In this document: positions 15,454 through 26,100 of the stretch, in pieces
Numbering within the stretch: the first letter of the stretch is position 1
Layout: each line of letters opens with the position of its first letter
Notes under the pieces: model-generated
What the model was told of the DNA's origin: nothing
Databases searched by the model: none
Seen by the model: only the letters and a program-made list of their open reading frames with translations
Position numbers and translations under genes: made by a program
DNA from: CALLVY01 sp937899855
Lineage (GTDB): Bacteria; Bacteroidota; Bacteroidia; Chitinophagales; Saprospiraceae
Length of the DNA: 38,102 nt
NCBI GenBank assembly: GCA_039820405.1
Contig: JBCBQC010000062.1
Coordinates: forward strand, 1-38,102
Reading direction: 5' to 3'

Positions 15454-18400
15454 ATGTCTCATCCTCGTCTCCTCCCCATCCTGACCGGTTTGTTGTGCCT
15501 ACTGGGCCTGTACTCCTGCCAGCCCCGTACCGATACGACCACCACCACCGAGGTGGAAGCCTCGGGGCCCACCCGTTTTCGGCTCGTTCCCGCTGAGGAA
15601 TCGGGGGTCCAGTTTGCCAACCAAATCGACGAAAACTACGAGTACAATATCCTTAATTACGAATACCTCTACAACGGCGGTGGCGTCGCCATCGGGGATA
15701 TCAATAACGATGGATTGCCCGACCTATACTTTAGCGGGACCTTCGTCGCCAACAAACTCTACCTCAACCGGGGCAACCTCCGGTTTGAAGACATCACGGC
15801 CCGGGCTGGGGTAGGGGCCGAACGGGGCTTTAAAACCGGTGTGTCCATGGTCGATATCAACCACGACGGCTGGCTCGACCTCTACGTCTGTCGGACCAGC
15901 AAATCGGACGACGGGCAGAAGGACAACCTGCTTTACCTCAATCAGGGCGATCTGACCTTTACCGAAAGCGCCGCCGACTACGGCCTGCTGGACAACAGCA
16001 ATAGCAACCACGCCAATTTCTTTGACTACGACCTCGATGGCGATCTCGACCTCTACTTGCTCAATCACCGCCTCAATTTCAAGGAGGCCGTCCGAATGCG
16101 CCTCAAGCAACTGCCCGATGGTCAGATCATTCGCCAAACCGCCCCCCTCACCCCCTTCGAATCGGACCGCCTCTACCGCAACGACGGCAACGGCAGCTTT
16201 ACCGACGTCACCCAAGCCGCCGGACTGGTCAATTCCGCCTTCGCCTTCGGGGCCACCGTCTCCGACCTCAACGGGGATGGCTATCCCGACGTCTACGTCA
16301 CCAACGACTACATCGAACCGGATTACCTCTACATCAACAACGGCGACGGCACCTTTACCGACCGCTATTTTGACTACCTCCGGCACTCGAGCCAAAACAG
16401 CATGGGCTGCGACATCGCCGATTTCAACAACGACGGGCTGGTCGATATCGTCGTGCTGGATATGATTACGGAAGATCCCATCCGCTACAAAGAGCTGATG
16501 AACATCATGCAGCTCGAGCGTTACAATGCCCTGGTCCAGTACGGCTACGGCCACCAGGTGAGTCGCAACGTACTCCAACTCAACAACGGCAATGGCACCT
16601 TTAGCGAGATCGGCCAATTGGCGGGAGTAGCCGCTACCGACTGGAGCTGGGGCGGCCTGCTCACCGACCTGGACAACGACGGCCGGAAGGACCTTTACAT
16701 CGTCAATGGCTACAAACGCGACGTCACCAATTTGGATTACATGACTTACGTGCGCGACTCGATCGAACAATCGGGTGGGGTCAATCCCCAGCGCTATCCC
16801 GACGTCAACGAATTTCTAAAAATCATCCCCTCCGTTCCCCAACGCAACTACCTATACCGCAATCGCGGCGACCTGACCTTCGCCGACGTCACCGAAGCCT
16901 GGGGACTGCCCGAACGCTCCTTTTCCAATGGCTCGGCCTACGGCGATCTGGATGGGGACGGCGATCTCGATCTGGTGGTCAATAATATCCAGTCTGCCGC
17001 TTTTGTTTACGAAAACCAGAGTCAAGATTTTCCCGACGCCCACTACCTCCAGGTACAGTTGCGCGGGCCCGCGCAAAACCCCCTCGGGATTGGGGCCAGC
17101 GTCCGCATTGAATACGATACTAGCTTGCAATACCTGGAGATGAGTCCCACCCGCGGCTTCTTTTCCTCCAGCCAGCACTTGTTGCATTTTGGTTTGGGTG
17201 AGCGGGAAACGAGCGTCCGGCTGCGGGTGCACTGGCCCGATGGTAAGGAAGAATACCGATCCGAAGTGGCCGTGGATCAGGTGCTGGTCTTGGATTACGC
17301 GGCGGCGCAGTCGGTGGAAAAGCCGCTGGAGAAAAAGGCGGCGCCCTGGTTTGCGGAAGCGACCGAAGCGCTGGGGATCGATTACGAACATCGGGAAAAT
17401 GCCTTCGAAGACTTTAACCGCGAACGCCTCCTGCCGCACCAATTGTCTAAGTTGGGGCCCCGCATCGCCGTGGGGGATGCCAATGGCGACGGGTTGGATG
17501 ATTTTTACGTCGGGGGGGCACTGAACAGCTCCGGGGCGCTTTACCTACAAGATTCGAAAGCGCGCTTCCAAAGGACCAGTACGGCTACCTGGGAAGCCGA
17601 TCAGCAGTACGAAGACCTCGACGCCCTCTTTTTTGATGCCGATGGCGATGGTGATCAGGATCTTTACGTGGTCAGTGGTGGGGCGGCAGCGCAGGCGGGC
17701 AGTCCCATCTTTCAAGACCGCCTGTACCTCAACGATGGGCGCGCCAACTTCGAGCGGAGCCAGGCTTTGCCCCCCATCGCGACGAGCGGGGCCTGCGTCA
17801 GTGCCCACGATTACGATGGCGATGGCGACCAGGACCTTTTTGTGGGGGGACGGCTGACCCCCGGCGCCTATCCCACCGCCCCGAGGAGCTACCTGCTGCA
17901 AAACGACGGTGGCCGCTTTAGCGACGTCACGGCCCAACGGGCGCCCGAACTGGAGCGAGCGGGAATGGTCAGCGATTTTCGCTGGGTCGATTTGGATGGT
18001 GATCAAAAGTTGGAATTGCTGGTGGTGGGCGAATGGATGCCCGTGAGTGTGTACCGCTACGACGGCCGGAGCCTGGTGGATGCCACCACCGATTTCGGAC
18101 TGGCGGGGAGTGAGGGATGGTGGAATTGCGTACTGGCCCAGGATGTCGACGGCGACGGCGATACCGATTTGGTGGCGGGCAATTTGGGAACCAATACGCG
18201 CTTGCAAGCTTCGTCCCAAGCCCCACTGGCCTTATTCGCCAAGGACTTTGACCAAAACCAGCAAATCGATCCCATCCTGGCCTTTAGCCATCGGGGAGCC
18301 TACTATCCCTTCGCCGGTCGGGATGCCCTGGCCAAGCAGCTCCCCAAGATCAAAAAGAAATTTCCGCGCTACACGCCCTACGCCCGGGCGACGGTCAACG

Positions 18401-18828
18401 ATCTTTTCTCCCCCCGCGAACTGGCCGATGCCCAACGCTTGGAAGTTTACGAATTGCGCAGTTGCTATTTTGAAAACGACGGGACGGGCCAATTCAATCG
18501 CCAGCCGCTGCCCCTGAGGGCGCAGGTCAGTCCGGTGACCAATTTGGTGGGGGAGGACTTTGACGGCGACGGTCGGCAGGACCTGCTGCTGGTGGGTAAT
18601 AGCGCAATGGCCGAACGCGAAACCGGCGTGTACGATGCCGGCAATGGGGTGCTGCTGCTGGGTGCCCGTGAGGGCGCGGGACGTTACGTCCACAATCGGG
18701 AGCACGGGCTGTGGGCCAGTGGGGAGGTCCGGGACCTGGCGACGCTGCGGCTGGCGGATGGGCGCCGGGTGCTGCTGGTGGCGCGCAACGATGATCGCCT
18801 GCGGGCTTGGGTTTACGGGGAGGATTGA
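15454..18828 (+). CDS. FG-GAP/VCBS repeat lipoprotein with ASPIC/UnbV domain (CRTAC1-like)
   Basis: The 1124-residue protein has a lipoprotein signal ending in LYSCQP. Residues about 50-520 hold FG-GAP-type propeller blades marked by calcium-binding loops such as DINNDGLPD, DGDGDLDL and DLNGDGYPD. An ASPIC/UnbV domain follows at about 525-610 (NPLGIGASVRIEY, then MSPTRGFFSSSQ and VHWPDGKEE). A second FG-GAP region occupies about 655-1110, with DANGDGLDDFYVGG and repeated DYDGDGDQDL loops. Such proteins are common in Bacteroidota outer membranes, often near SusC/SusD genes, but none are here. Adhesion, polymer binding or an enzymatic role are all possible; the function is not established. Confidence 0.9.
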   Translation: MSHPRLLPILTGLLCLLGLYSCQPRTDTTTTTEVEASGPTRFRLVPAEESGVQFANQIDENYEYNILNYEYLYNGGGVAIGDINNDGLPDLYFSGTFVANKLYLNRGNLRFEDITARAGVGAERGFKTGVSMVDINHDGWLDLYVCRTSKSDDGQKDNLLYLNQGDLTFTESAADYGLLDNSNSNHANFFDYDLDGDLDLYLLNHRLNFKEAVRMRLKQLPDGQIIRQTAPLTPFESDRLYRNDGNGSFTDVTQAAGLVNSAFAFGATVSDLNGDGYPDVYVTNDYIEPDYLYINNGDGTFTDRYFDYLRHSSQNSMGCDIADFNNDGLVDIVVLDMITEDPIRYKELMNIMQLERYNALVQYGYGHQVSRNVLQLNNGNGTFSEIGQLAGVAATDWSWGGLLTDLDNDGRKDLYIVNGYKRDVTNLDYMTYVRDSIEQSGGVNPQRYPDVNEFLKIIPSVPQRNYLYRNRGDLTFADVTEAWGLPERSFSNGSAYGDLDGDGDLDLVVNNIQSAAFVYENQSQDFPDAHYLQVQLRGPAQNPLGIGASVRIEYDTSLQYLEMSPTRGFFSSSQHLLHFGLGERETSVRLRVHWPDGKEEYRSEVAVDQVLVLDYAAAQSVEKPLEKKAAPWFAEATEALGIDYEHRENAFEDFNRERLLPHQLSKLGPRIAVGDANGDGLDDFYVGGALNSSGALYLQDSKARFQRTSTATWEADQQYEDLDALFFDADGDGDQDLYVVSGGAAAQAGSPIFQDRLYLNDGRANFERSQALPPIATSGACVSAHDYDGDGDQDLFVGGRLTPGAYPTAPRSYLLQNDGGRFSDVTAQRAPELERAGMVSDFRWVDLDGDQKLELLVVGEWMPVSVYRYDGRSLVDATTDFGLAGSEGWWNCVLAQDVDGDGDTDLVAGNLGTNTRLQASSQAPLALFAKDFDQNQQIDPILAFSHRGAYYPFAGRDALAKQLPKIKKKFPRYTPYARATVNDLFSPRELADAQRLEVYELRSCYFENDGTGQFNRQPLPLRAQVSPVTNLVGEDFDGDGRQDLLLVGNSAMAERETGVYDAGNGVLLLGAREGAGRYVHNREHGLWASGEVRDLATLRLADGRRVLLVARNDDRLRAWVYGED

Positions 18829-19385
18829 GGGGGATGATTCCAATATTTAAAAATGCTTCGGCCGCTTGCATTTCTCCCATCACATCCTTACATTTGCTTA
18901 TACAAAGATGGACAACAACGATTGCTTATGGCAATCACAAATCACTTACAGCAAGCTTTACTAATCTTACATTTTTCAATTCACATTCGGGACTAAAATC
19001 TATACGCAGAAGCGGTAATTGACAGTTACCACTTTGAATGGGAAGTAGGATAGTCGTAGTTTTTTCTTCCACTTGCCCACTTACAAGCATCAGCTCGTAT
19101 AGGTATAGAATTTACACAACTTTTATTTGGGACAAGCTTCCCGGATTCGACTGGGCTCGGATCGGGATTAAGTCGCGTTGTACTTGGTGCCAAGGACTCA
19201 GCCCCTGGTAGCCAACCCAACCGCTCGTGCCCCGCCTTGACCGTTGCTTGTGCGACAAGTCAATAGTTACGTTTATGGCACGCACCAAACCCTACTCCTG
19301 AGTCAGGAGTGGATCGGTATTGCTATGCCTTTATAACAATGATCATTCAAGGGCCGATGATGGTCCTTTAAATCACTTTTACAAT
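18829..19385. other. Gene-free leader region before the secreted-protein operon
   Basis: This 557-base stretch separates the FG-GAP gene from the S74 gene and is A/T-richer than both. Besides the promoter-like element at 18866-18896, a weaker one is TTG (19244-19246), 21 bases, TACGTTTA (19268-19275), about 110 bases before the ATG at 19386. A further TACATTTT lies near 18968. The short minus-strand frame at 19026-19220 has no protein-like features. No terminator for the FG-GAP gene was found. Confidence 0.45.
18866..18896 (+). promoter_or_regulatory. Predicted Bacteroidota-type promoter
   Basis: TTG (18866-18868), a 20-base spacer, then TACATTTG (18889-18896) match both consensus elements and spacing of the Bacteroidota housekeeping promoter. 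The nearest downstream gene starts at 19386, so it would give a leader of about 480 bases or drive a small RNA. Confidence 0.42.
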
Positions 19386-20936
19386 ATGAAAACCTTTCGC
19401 TTATTATTCAGTTTTGTACTCTTCTTTTCTTGTTTGGTCTTCACTCACGCACAGATCCACGTCGACGGCGATGAGGATGTGGGCATCGGCCAAAGTGCCA
19501 CGGACAACAGTAAGGTGAGGGTGGTAAATTCCAGTAACGCCAATGGCTTTTACCTCACCGTCAACCATAGTTCCAGCGGTCAGGTCAATGGTATTTTTTC
19601 GGATGTACAGGCCATTGGTCTGGGTACCAAAGTAGGGGTTTACAGTAAGGTATCCCAAAACGCCAGCTCGACTCAAAACAGCATTGGCTTTTACAACTGG
19701 ATCTATCCATACGGATCGGGGGCTAGCTACGGTATCTCCAATTGGATAACGAATAACGGGACTGGCGCCAAGTACGGTCTTGCTGGTTTTTACTACCAAA
19801 GTACCGCTTCCATCAAGCCCCTTTACGGGATTTGGTCCCGGTTCCGGAATTACGGTGAGGGGACTACTTACAGTCATTATCAAGTGATTGAGGGCTACGG
19901 GGACGGGCAAAAGGAAGGGTTCTACAACGTCGTCAATCAAGCGGCTACCGCTACCAGTGCGGCGCGTGGCATGTACACCAGCGTGAAGAATACGGGAATG
20001 GGGCCCACTACGGGGCTTGAGATTTACGTGCCGGTGGATGGCCGGAGTACCAAGTTTGGTTACACCGGTCGGGTCTACGAAAATTCGGCTTCGACGGGAA
20101 GTACCTACGGCATTCGTAGCCAGGTCTTCGCCAGTGGATCACGTCCGGTTTACGGCTTTCACAATAAGGTGGAAGAAAGCGTAGGAGCCAGTGGCGTCAA
20201 GTACGGCATCTACAATTATGTCGAGGATGCGAGCTCCGGGGCAAACAAATACGGCATCTACAATTACTTGGAAAAAACGGGTACGGGTACCAGCTATGCC
20301 CTATACTCGGAAGTGGGGGGGCAAACGGATTACGCCGGATACTTTGCTGGGAACGTCGTGGTTACCGGTACAATGATCGACGGTGTTTCGGATGGTCGAC
20401 TGAAAGAGGATACCAAGGATTTGGTAGGGGCACTCGCCTTGGTAGCCCAGCTCCAGCCCAAGTCCTACCTCTTCAAAAACAACACCGGGATTCGCCTACC
20501 TCGGGGGCGTCAGTACGGGCTGATTGCGCAGGAGTTGGAGACTGTCCTGCCGGATTTGGTCACGGAATTTACCACGCCGGGTAAGCCGATTTATCAAAAG
20601 GTCAAACCGGTCTCCGACGTTCTGATGCTCCCCGCAGATGAGGGGCAAGGGGGGGGGACTACCCAAGCGTTAGACGCGAATAATCCCCCCCAAGCAGCGG
20701 AGCTGATTGCCCAGCCCCTGGCGATCGAGGATACCGATGAAATTGTCGGTTACGAAGCGGACCAAACGTTTAAAGCCATCAATTACCGCGCCCTCATTCC
20801 CGTATTGGTAGCGGCCATTCAGGAACAACAGACCGAGATCGAGCGCCTGCAAAAACAACAAGCGGAGTTGGAAACGCTGCGGGCGGAGCTGAAGGAGCTG
20901 CGGACCGTCGTACTGCGCTTGTCGAAACAGGACTGA
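19386..20936 (+). CDS. Secreted tandem-repeat protein with C-terminal S74 chaperone domain
   Basis: From ATG 19386 the protein is 516 residues with a signal peptide ending in THAQ. Residues about 55-325 form 15 or more degenerate repeats of 14-18 residues with the pattern KYGIYNxVxxxGxG (for example KYGIYNYVEDASSGAN and KYGIYNYLEKTGTGT), consistent with a beta-solenoid fibre. The C-terminal part is a peptidase S74/intramolecular chaperone domain, as in phage tail spikes: SDGRLK places the Ser335-Lys340 dyad at the expected spacing, followed by YGLIAQELETVLPDLV and a terminal coiled coil. This domain normally trimerises the fibre and then cuts itself off. The open frame extends to 19320, but that part lacks a signal. 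It opens the operon reaching the RHS gene. Confidence 0.85.
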   Translation: MKTFRLLFSFVLFFSCLVFTHAQIHVDGDEDVGIGQSATDNSKVRVVNSSNANGFYLTVNHSSSGQVNGIFSDVQAIGLGTKVGVYSKVSQNASSTQNSIGFYNWIYPYGSGASYGISNWITNNGTGAKYGLAGFYYQSTASIKPLYGIWSRFRNYGEGTTYSHYQVIEGYGDGQKEGFYNVVNQAATATSAARGMYTSVKNTGMGPTTGLEIYVPVDGRSTKFGYTGRVYENSASTGSTYGIRSQVFASGSRPVYGFHNKVEESVGASGVKYGIYNYVEDASSGANKYGIYNYLEKTGTGTSYALYSEVGGQTDYAGYFAGNVVVTGTMIDGVSDGRLKEDTKDLVGALALVAQLQPKSYLFKNNTGIRLPRGRQYGLIAQELETVLPDLVTEFTTPGKPIYQKVKPVSDVLMLPADEGQGGGTTQALDANNPPQAAELIAQPLAIEDTDEIVGYEADQTFKAINYRALIPVLVAAIQEQQTEIERLQKQQAELETLRAELKELRTVVLRLSKQD

Positions 20937-20988
20937 CCCGTTGCCCTACGATGATCTCTGAGTGTAGTTCTCAATCAATCCATTAAGC

Positions 20989-21969
20989 ATGAATGCAAAT
21001 CACAACCTCTTTTTCCTCCTGCTTTTCCTGGGGCTGTTTGGTACCGAACGGCTGTGGGCCCAGCAGTTGGTACAAACGACCCTGCGCAAAGACGTCAGCG
21101 AGACCCGCAGTACTTTTGTCAACGCCACCTACCTCAACCACGGGAGCTTGTACCGCGACCGGATCGAGCTCAAAGAGCTAGCGGCGGGACAGGGCGGCTA
21201 CGCCGAATTTTCTTTTGACGATCTGGAAAACTCCGATCTGACCGTCGGTCTGCGCCACGCTACCGACGCCAGCCAAACCTGGGCCTTTCGATTCCTCAAT
21301 GGCCAGATCAGCGTCAATGGAGTCAACTTGGGCAATTGCGTCAACGGTACCGTTTACCGGGTCGAGCGCTGCGACGCTAGCATCGTATTTTACGGCGGTG
21401 CTGCGGTACTGACGGAGCTCCCCCTGAACGACATCAATTTCGTAGCCTGGGCCATTGTGGAGGTCAATGCTACCGCCCCCGTCAATGGTCAGCATCCCAG
21501 CCTGACCTTGGAGTTCCCCTTCCTCAACAGTTGCCAGTCCTCCCCACCGGGTACGACCGCCACCAGTGCTTATCCCGGCCTCAAGAAAAAACTGGATGGC
21601 ACCTTTGTGCGACTGACGGGGCCGGTGCTGCGCTTTAAGTACGAGGAGGACTACGCCATTGTGGCCGGGCAGAATGAAGTGCTCGAATACCAGATTTACG
21701 ATTGGGATCAAGCTCCCCCCGGCACCCCAAATCAGGCCGGTAGCCTGACCAAACGGATGGGCGTCAACTACTTGAGCATCAACCTAAGCGGCATCACCAC
21801 CAACCGCTATTATACCTTGGCCGTAAAGGACAGTCGCGGCGATCCGCAATACCTGCGTTTCCTATACTATTGTCCACCGGGGCAGAACTGCATCATTTTC
21901 GATGGGGGAGGGAATACTGAATTTCAAAGACCCGACCTTCCACCGAGTACCTTACAAACCGAGGATTAG
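20989..21969 (+). CDS. Secreted protein of unknown function
   Basis: The 326-residue protein has a signal peptide ending in LWAQQ. The mature part is rich in beta-prone segments, with motifs such as GYAEFSFDDLENSDLTVGL and FRFLNGQISVNGVNLGN that suggest a concanavalin-like or jelly-roll fold. A second region (about 240-310) carries WDQAPPGTPNQAG and two cysteines in YYCPPGQNC. I recognise no family. It follows the S74 gene by 52 bases and precedes the OmpH-like gene by 42, all on one strand, which links it to the operon. Confidence 0.75.
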   Translation: MNANHNLFFLLLFLGLFGTERLWAQQLVQTTLRKDVSETRSTFVNATYLNHGSLYRDRIELKELAAGQGGYAEFSFDDLENSDLTVGLRHATDASQTWAFRFLNGQISVNGVNLGNCVNGTVYRVERCDASIVFYGGAAVLTELPLNDINFVAWAIVEVNATAPVNGQHPSLTLEFPFLNSCQSSPPGTTATSAYPGLKKKLDGTFVRLTGPVLRFKYEEDYAIVAGQNEVLEYQIYDWDQAPPGTPNQAGSLTKRMGVNYLSINLSGITTNRYYTLAVKDSRGDPQYLRFLYYCPPGQNCIIFDGGGNTEFQRPDLPPSTLQTED

Positions 21970-22011
21970 CCCACTGCCCCAGTCCAATTTTGAACTTTAA
22001 ATCAGTACCTC

Positions 22012-22533
22012 ATGAATAAAGTAATCGGCCTCGTCCTGGCCCTGTGTCTGCTCCTGTCGGGCACGGCCCTGTACCTCGTCTGGCAAAACCAATTGAAAAC
22101 CGCCTACGTCGACCTGGCCAAGGTCTACGGGGAATTCAAATACAAAAAACAGTTGGAGCAACAACTGGCGCGGGGAGATCGCCAAGCGCAATTTTTACTG
22201 GATAGTATAGAAGTACAACTCAACGGCGCCGCTCAGTTGGTGCGCGAAAAAAGCCCGTCGGCCGACCAGCGGCAGTTCCAACGCCTCCAGCGCGACTACA
22301 CGCTAACCCGCCAGGATTTGATGGAAAGCCAACGGGCCCGAGCGCAGGAATACGACGAACGGATATGGACCCAACTCAATCAGTACCTACAGGATTTTGC
22401 CCACCGGGGCGGTTACGATTACCTCATCGGTGCCCGGGGCGACGGCACCATCGTTGGGGGCAAGCCCCACTACGATTTGACGGACGAAATGATTGACTAC
22501 GTAAACCAACGCTACGATGGAAAAACGGACTAA
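22012..22533 (+). CDS. OmpH/Skp-like periplasmic chaperone, membrane anchored
   Basis: Skp/OmpH proteins are trimeric periplasmic chaperones that hold unfolded outer-membrane proteins. This 173-residue member has an N-terminal hydrophobic helix (about 4-25) without a clear cleavage site, then YVDLAKVYGEF opening the OmpH fold. A long charged coiled coil (about 45-125) follows, and the typical OmpH ending YDYLIGARGDG plus LTDEMIDYVNQRY. The hydrophobic helix may anchor it in the inner membrane. Its stop overlaps the next gene by 17 bases, showing translational coupling. Its position in a giant-protein operon suggests a dedicated rather than housekeeping chaperone. Confidence 0.83.
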   Translation: MNKVIGLVLALCLLLSGTALYLVWQNQLKTAYVDLAKVYGEFKYKKQLEQQLARGDRQAQFLLDSIEVQLNGAAQLVREKSPSADQRQFQRLQRDYTLTRQDLMESQRARAQEYDERIWTQLNQYLQDFAHRGGYDYLIGARGDGTIVGGKPHYDLTDEMIDYVNQRYDGKTD

Positions 22534-23140
22534 ACCACTTTGGAAAATCCTCCGGGTGGGGCTACCGCTGCTCTGCTTGCTGGCCTGTGGAAAAGAGGAG
22601 GTATTGAGCCCCCGCCACTACGTTGCCTGGGTGAAGGATCCCCAGCATGGCCTAAAGTTAGAGAAACGGATTGATCCCTATGCCTTCGAAATCCAGTACA
22701 AGCCACTGGAGTACATCGCGGCGCTGGAAGCCCGTCAGGAATCCCTCTCTGGGGACTGGGTTGCACAGCGCAGGTCCGAATTGGGCGAGGACTTGGAATA
22801 CTACAATTTTCGGATCGCTCCGGCCGCGGGGCAGCAGAACGTGCTGATGCAAGCGGCGCAGGATGAAAACGAGTACTACCAGATGATCGACTATTTTTCT
22901 TACGCCGCCAAGTCAGATTTTTACCTGCTTCACGGGCGCGATACCGCCCATTGTGTGCTGTATCAATTTGTGCGCAATTACGAACTGGCGCCCCACCTGG
23001 AAATGACGATGGCCTTTGAGCATCGAGGGACCGGCGATAAAACCTTCGTCTTTGATGATCCGATCCTACGGGTGGGAGTCGTCAAGGCGACTATTGAACA
23101 ACAAAAAATCAATCAACTACCCAAGTTAAAAACGAATTAA
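22517..23140 (+). CDS. Lipoprotein of unknown function
   Basis: The 207-residue protein has a lipoprotein signal ending in LLACGKEE (acylated Cys24). The mature part contains EIQYKPLEYIAALEAR, a DLEYYNFRIAP segment and a late DDPILRVGVVKATIEQQ segment, with no family I can name. It overlaps the OmpH-like gene by 17 bases and ends one base before the 2198-residue gene, so it is translated tightly with both neighbours. A role in the surface assembly of the giant proteins is plausible but unproven. Confidence 0.78.
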   Translation: MEKRTKPLWKILRVGLPLLCLLACGKEEVLSPRHYVAWVKDPQHGLKLEKRIDPYAFEIQYKPLEYIAALEARQESLSGDWVAQRRSELGEDLEYYNFRIAPAAGQQNVLMQAAQDENEYYQMIDYFSYAAKSDFYLLHGRDTAHCVLYQFVRNYELAPHLEMTMAFEHRGTGDKTFVFDDPILRVGVVKATIEQQKINQLPKLKTN

Positions 23141-23141
23141 G

Positions 23142-26100
23142 ATGAGATTAGTCCATTTGCGTCATTATAAGAAATCCCTGGTGGCCACACTGCTGTTCCC
23201 CTTGCTCGCTTCGCTGTTCCCTACCCAGCTCTTGGCCATCACTTCGGGACCGGCCCAGGAAGAGTTCGCCAATTTCGAACCCGCCCAGACGACCGATATG
23301 GTCAACCTGTACACGGGGGACTTTACCTACAACATTCCCCTGATGAATGTCCCCGGGCCCAATGGGGGCTATCCCATCAATCTGTTTTACAACTCGGGCG
23401 TGGGCTCGGACGATGCGGGCTCCTGGGTGGGCCTGGGCTGGAACCTCAACGTAGGGGCCATCAACCGGCAGTTGCGGGGCTTACCCGATGATTTTGATGG
23501 AGACGTCGTCAAGCAGGAAATGCATTTGCGACGCAACTTTGCCGTAGGGATTGACGTGCCCAAAGCTCGTCGCGAGCTGTTTGGCTTTGACGTCACGCCA
23601 CCCACCAAATGGGGGGGGCAGATTTACTACAACAACTATCGGGGCTTGGGCTATCGGGTCAGTGCCAATTTTGGCATTGCGGGCTTTTTGAACATCGGCG
23701 TCTCCTACGATGCCCAGGGGGGAATTGGCATTGATCCGACGGTGTCTCTGAGTGGAGAATTTGATGCCATCGGTGCTGGGCTGAAGTTTTCGACGGCTTA
23801 CAACTCCCGGCGGGGGCTACAGGGGATCACCCTACAAACCTCCCTCAATTACAACACCAAATATTCCAAACTGGGCAAGACGGCTAAGTTTACCTACGGA
23901 GGAACTTCCAGCCTGACCTTTGGCTTTGCCAGTGGCGTACCGGATATTTCCGTGCCAACCCGGACCACCCACATCGACTTTGATCTAGGCTTTGCAACGG
24001 GCTACCAGTGGCCCCTGTTTAACGTCAATCGCTGGGGCAATTGGAAGGGCTTTGCCGAGTGGTCGCGCGTGCGCAATGGAGGGAAGGACTCCCGGCGGGC
24101 CTTTGGCTACTTGTACACTCAGAATGCTGACGGTAACGACTATAAGGACTTTAGTCGGACTGGTTTGGCTTACTCCAAAAAGGTACCCAATCTCTCTACG
24201 GCTGCCTACACCTACGATCCCCTGATCGTCACGGGGCTAGGGGTTGGGGGGCAATTCCGACCTTACCGCTCCAGGGTCGAAATCCTCAATACCACCAAGC
24301 AAGTATCCCGGACCGATGGCCACCGCATCAACCTGGAGTTTGCGGCGGGGGTGGGCCCCTCCATGCACATTGGCTTGGGCTACGCCTACACGGATGGTGA
24401 ACAGTACTCGGGGCCCTGGCGAGATGGCATTCCCGCCTCCCTCCTGGACCCGACCAACGATAACACCACCAGTACTTTTTTTCAAGATGCCTATTACCAG
24501 CGTTTTGGCGAACAAAGCGGCTACCTGACCGGTAGCGATAACCAACTAGAAGCCTGGCAGGGCAGTGAACCCCTCCGGCCCGATCTGATCAAGGGTAGCA
24601 ATAGCTACCGCGTGGACAACGGCGCCCGGTTCGTAAACGAAAAAACGGGGGCCAGTCTCGATGCGGACGACTACACGACCAGCCTGGCCCTTGGGGCCCG
24701 AACCAACCGGACGCCCAAGGCCGATTACCTACAAAGGCTCACCGAATCTCAGGCCGCCCAATACGGCTTTAGCCGCAATCTCAAGTACTTGAGCCGGTCC
24801 TCCATCTCGGGGGAGGTGATCGAAAAACAAAAGTTCCTACCCGGCCCGGATCCCAATTCGGGTAAGATCTCCGAAATTATCGTCAACAAAGACGATGGCT
24901 TCCGCTACGTTTACGGGCTGCCCGCGCTGAACCACAAACAGGTCGATGCGGCCTTTAACGTATACCCCCCCTACGTCGATGAGAATGGCAATAGTGCCAG
25001 TGGGGATACGAATACCGATTTGATTCAGGCCAGTGGCCACACCAATAACGACGCTTCCAATCAGTACGAGTCCAAGAAAACCTTGCCCAAGTACGCCCAC
25101 TCCTGGTTGCTGACCCACATCGCCTCGCCCGATTATCAGGACCTAACCGGTGACGGCATGACCGCCGATGACCCCGGCTCCTGGATGCAGTTTCACTATT
25201 TTAGGACTACCACCACGCACGATAAATACAAATGGCGTGAGCCCTACGCTGGTGCTAGCTTTGCGGAAGCGCAGAAGTCGAACCCCGCGGACGACATGGC
25301 CTCCTACATCTACGGCGAAAAGGATTTATTTTATTTGGATAAAGTAGAAACGGCTACCCACCTCGCCGTCTTCGAGGTCTCACCTCGGGATGATGCAACG
25401 GGAGTCAACGACGAAGCGAATGGCGGGATTGCTACCGTTGGGAATGGCAATAAAATGTACCGACTGGATCGCATCAAGTTGTACGTGAAAAACGTGGATG
25501 GTTCCTGGCCGGACTTGGCTACCACTACCCCCATCCAGACCGCCGTGTTCAACTATGCCGACCCCTACGACCAAGCCTCCATCGCCACCCTCTGCGACGG
25601 CATTCCCTCCTCCGAATTGGGCGTGGGCAAGCTGACCCTGGCCGAAGTCTACCTCACTTCCGAACAGTCGCACCGCGGTAGTCTCAGTCCTTACCGCTTT
25701 TACTACGGCCCCGACGATGCCCAACACAACCCGGATTACGAGCGGCGCAACCGGGACCGCTGGGGCAACTATCAAAACAATACCGGGCTGTACCCGACGT
25801 CTTACCCCTTTGTGGATTTTCCCTATACCAATCAGTACGGTCCCCCTAATGCGGATGCCTGGCAACTCCAAGAAATTACTTTACCCACCGGGGGAAAGAT
25901 CAAAGTAGACTACGAAGCCGACGACTACGCCTACGAAATGGACAAACCCGCCACTCAGATGTTCGATATCATCGGCGTGGGAGCCGATCCCAGTGGGGGC
26001 GGGATCATCCACAATCGCTTCAACGGAGCGACGGGTGCCTTTGACCTGACCAATAATGATGGAAATGGTAACTATCGGGTGTACCTTCATTTGTCTACCC

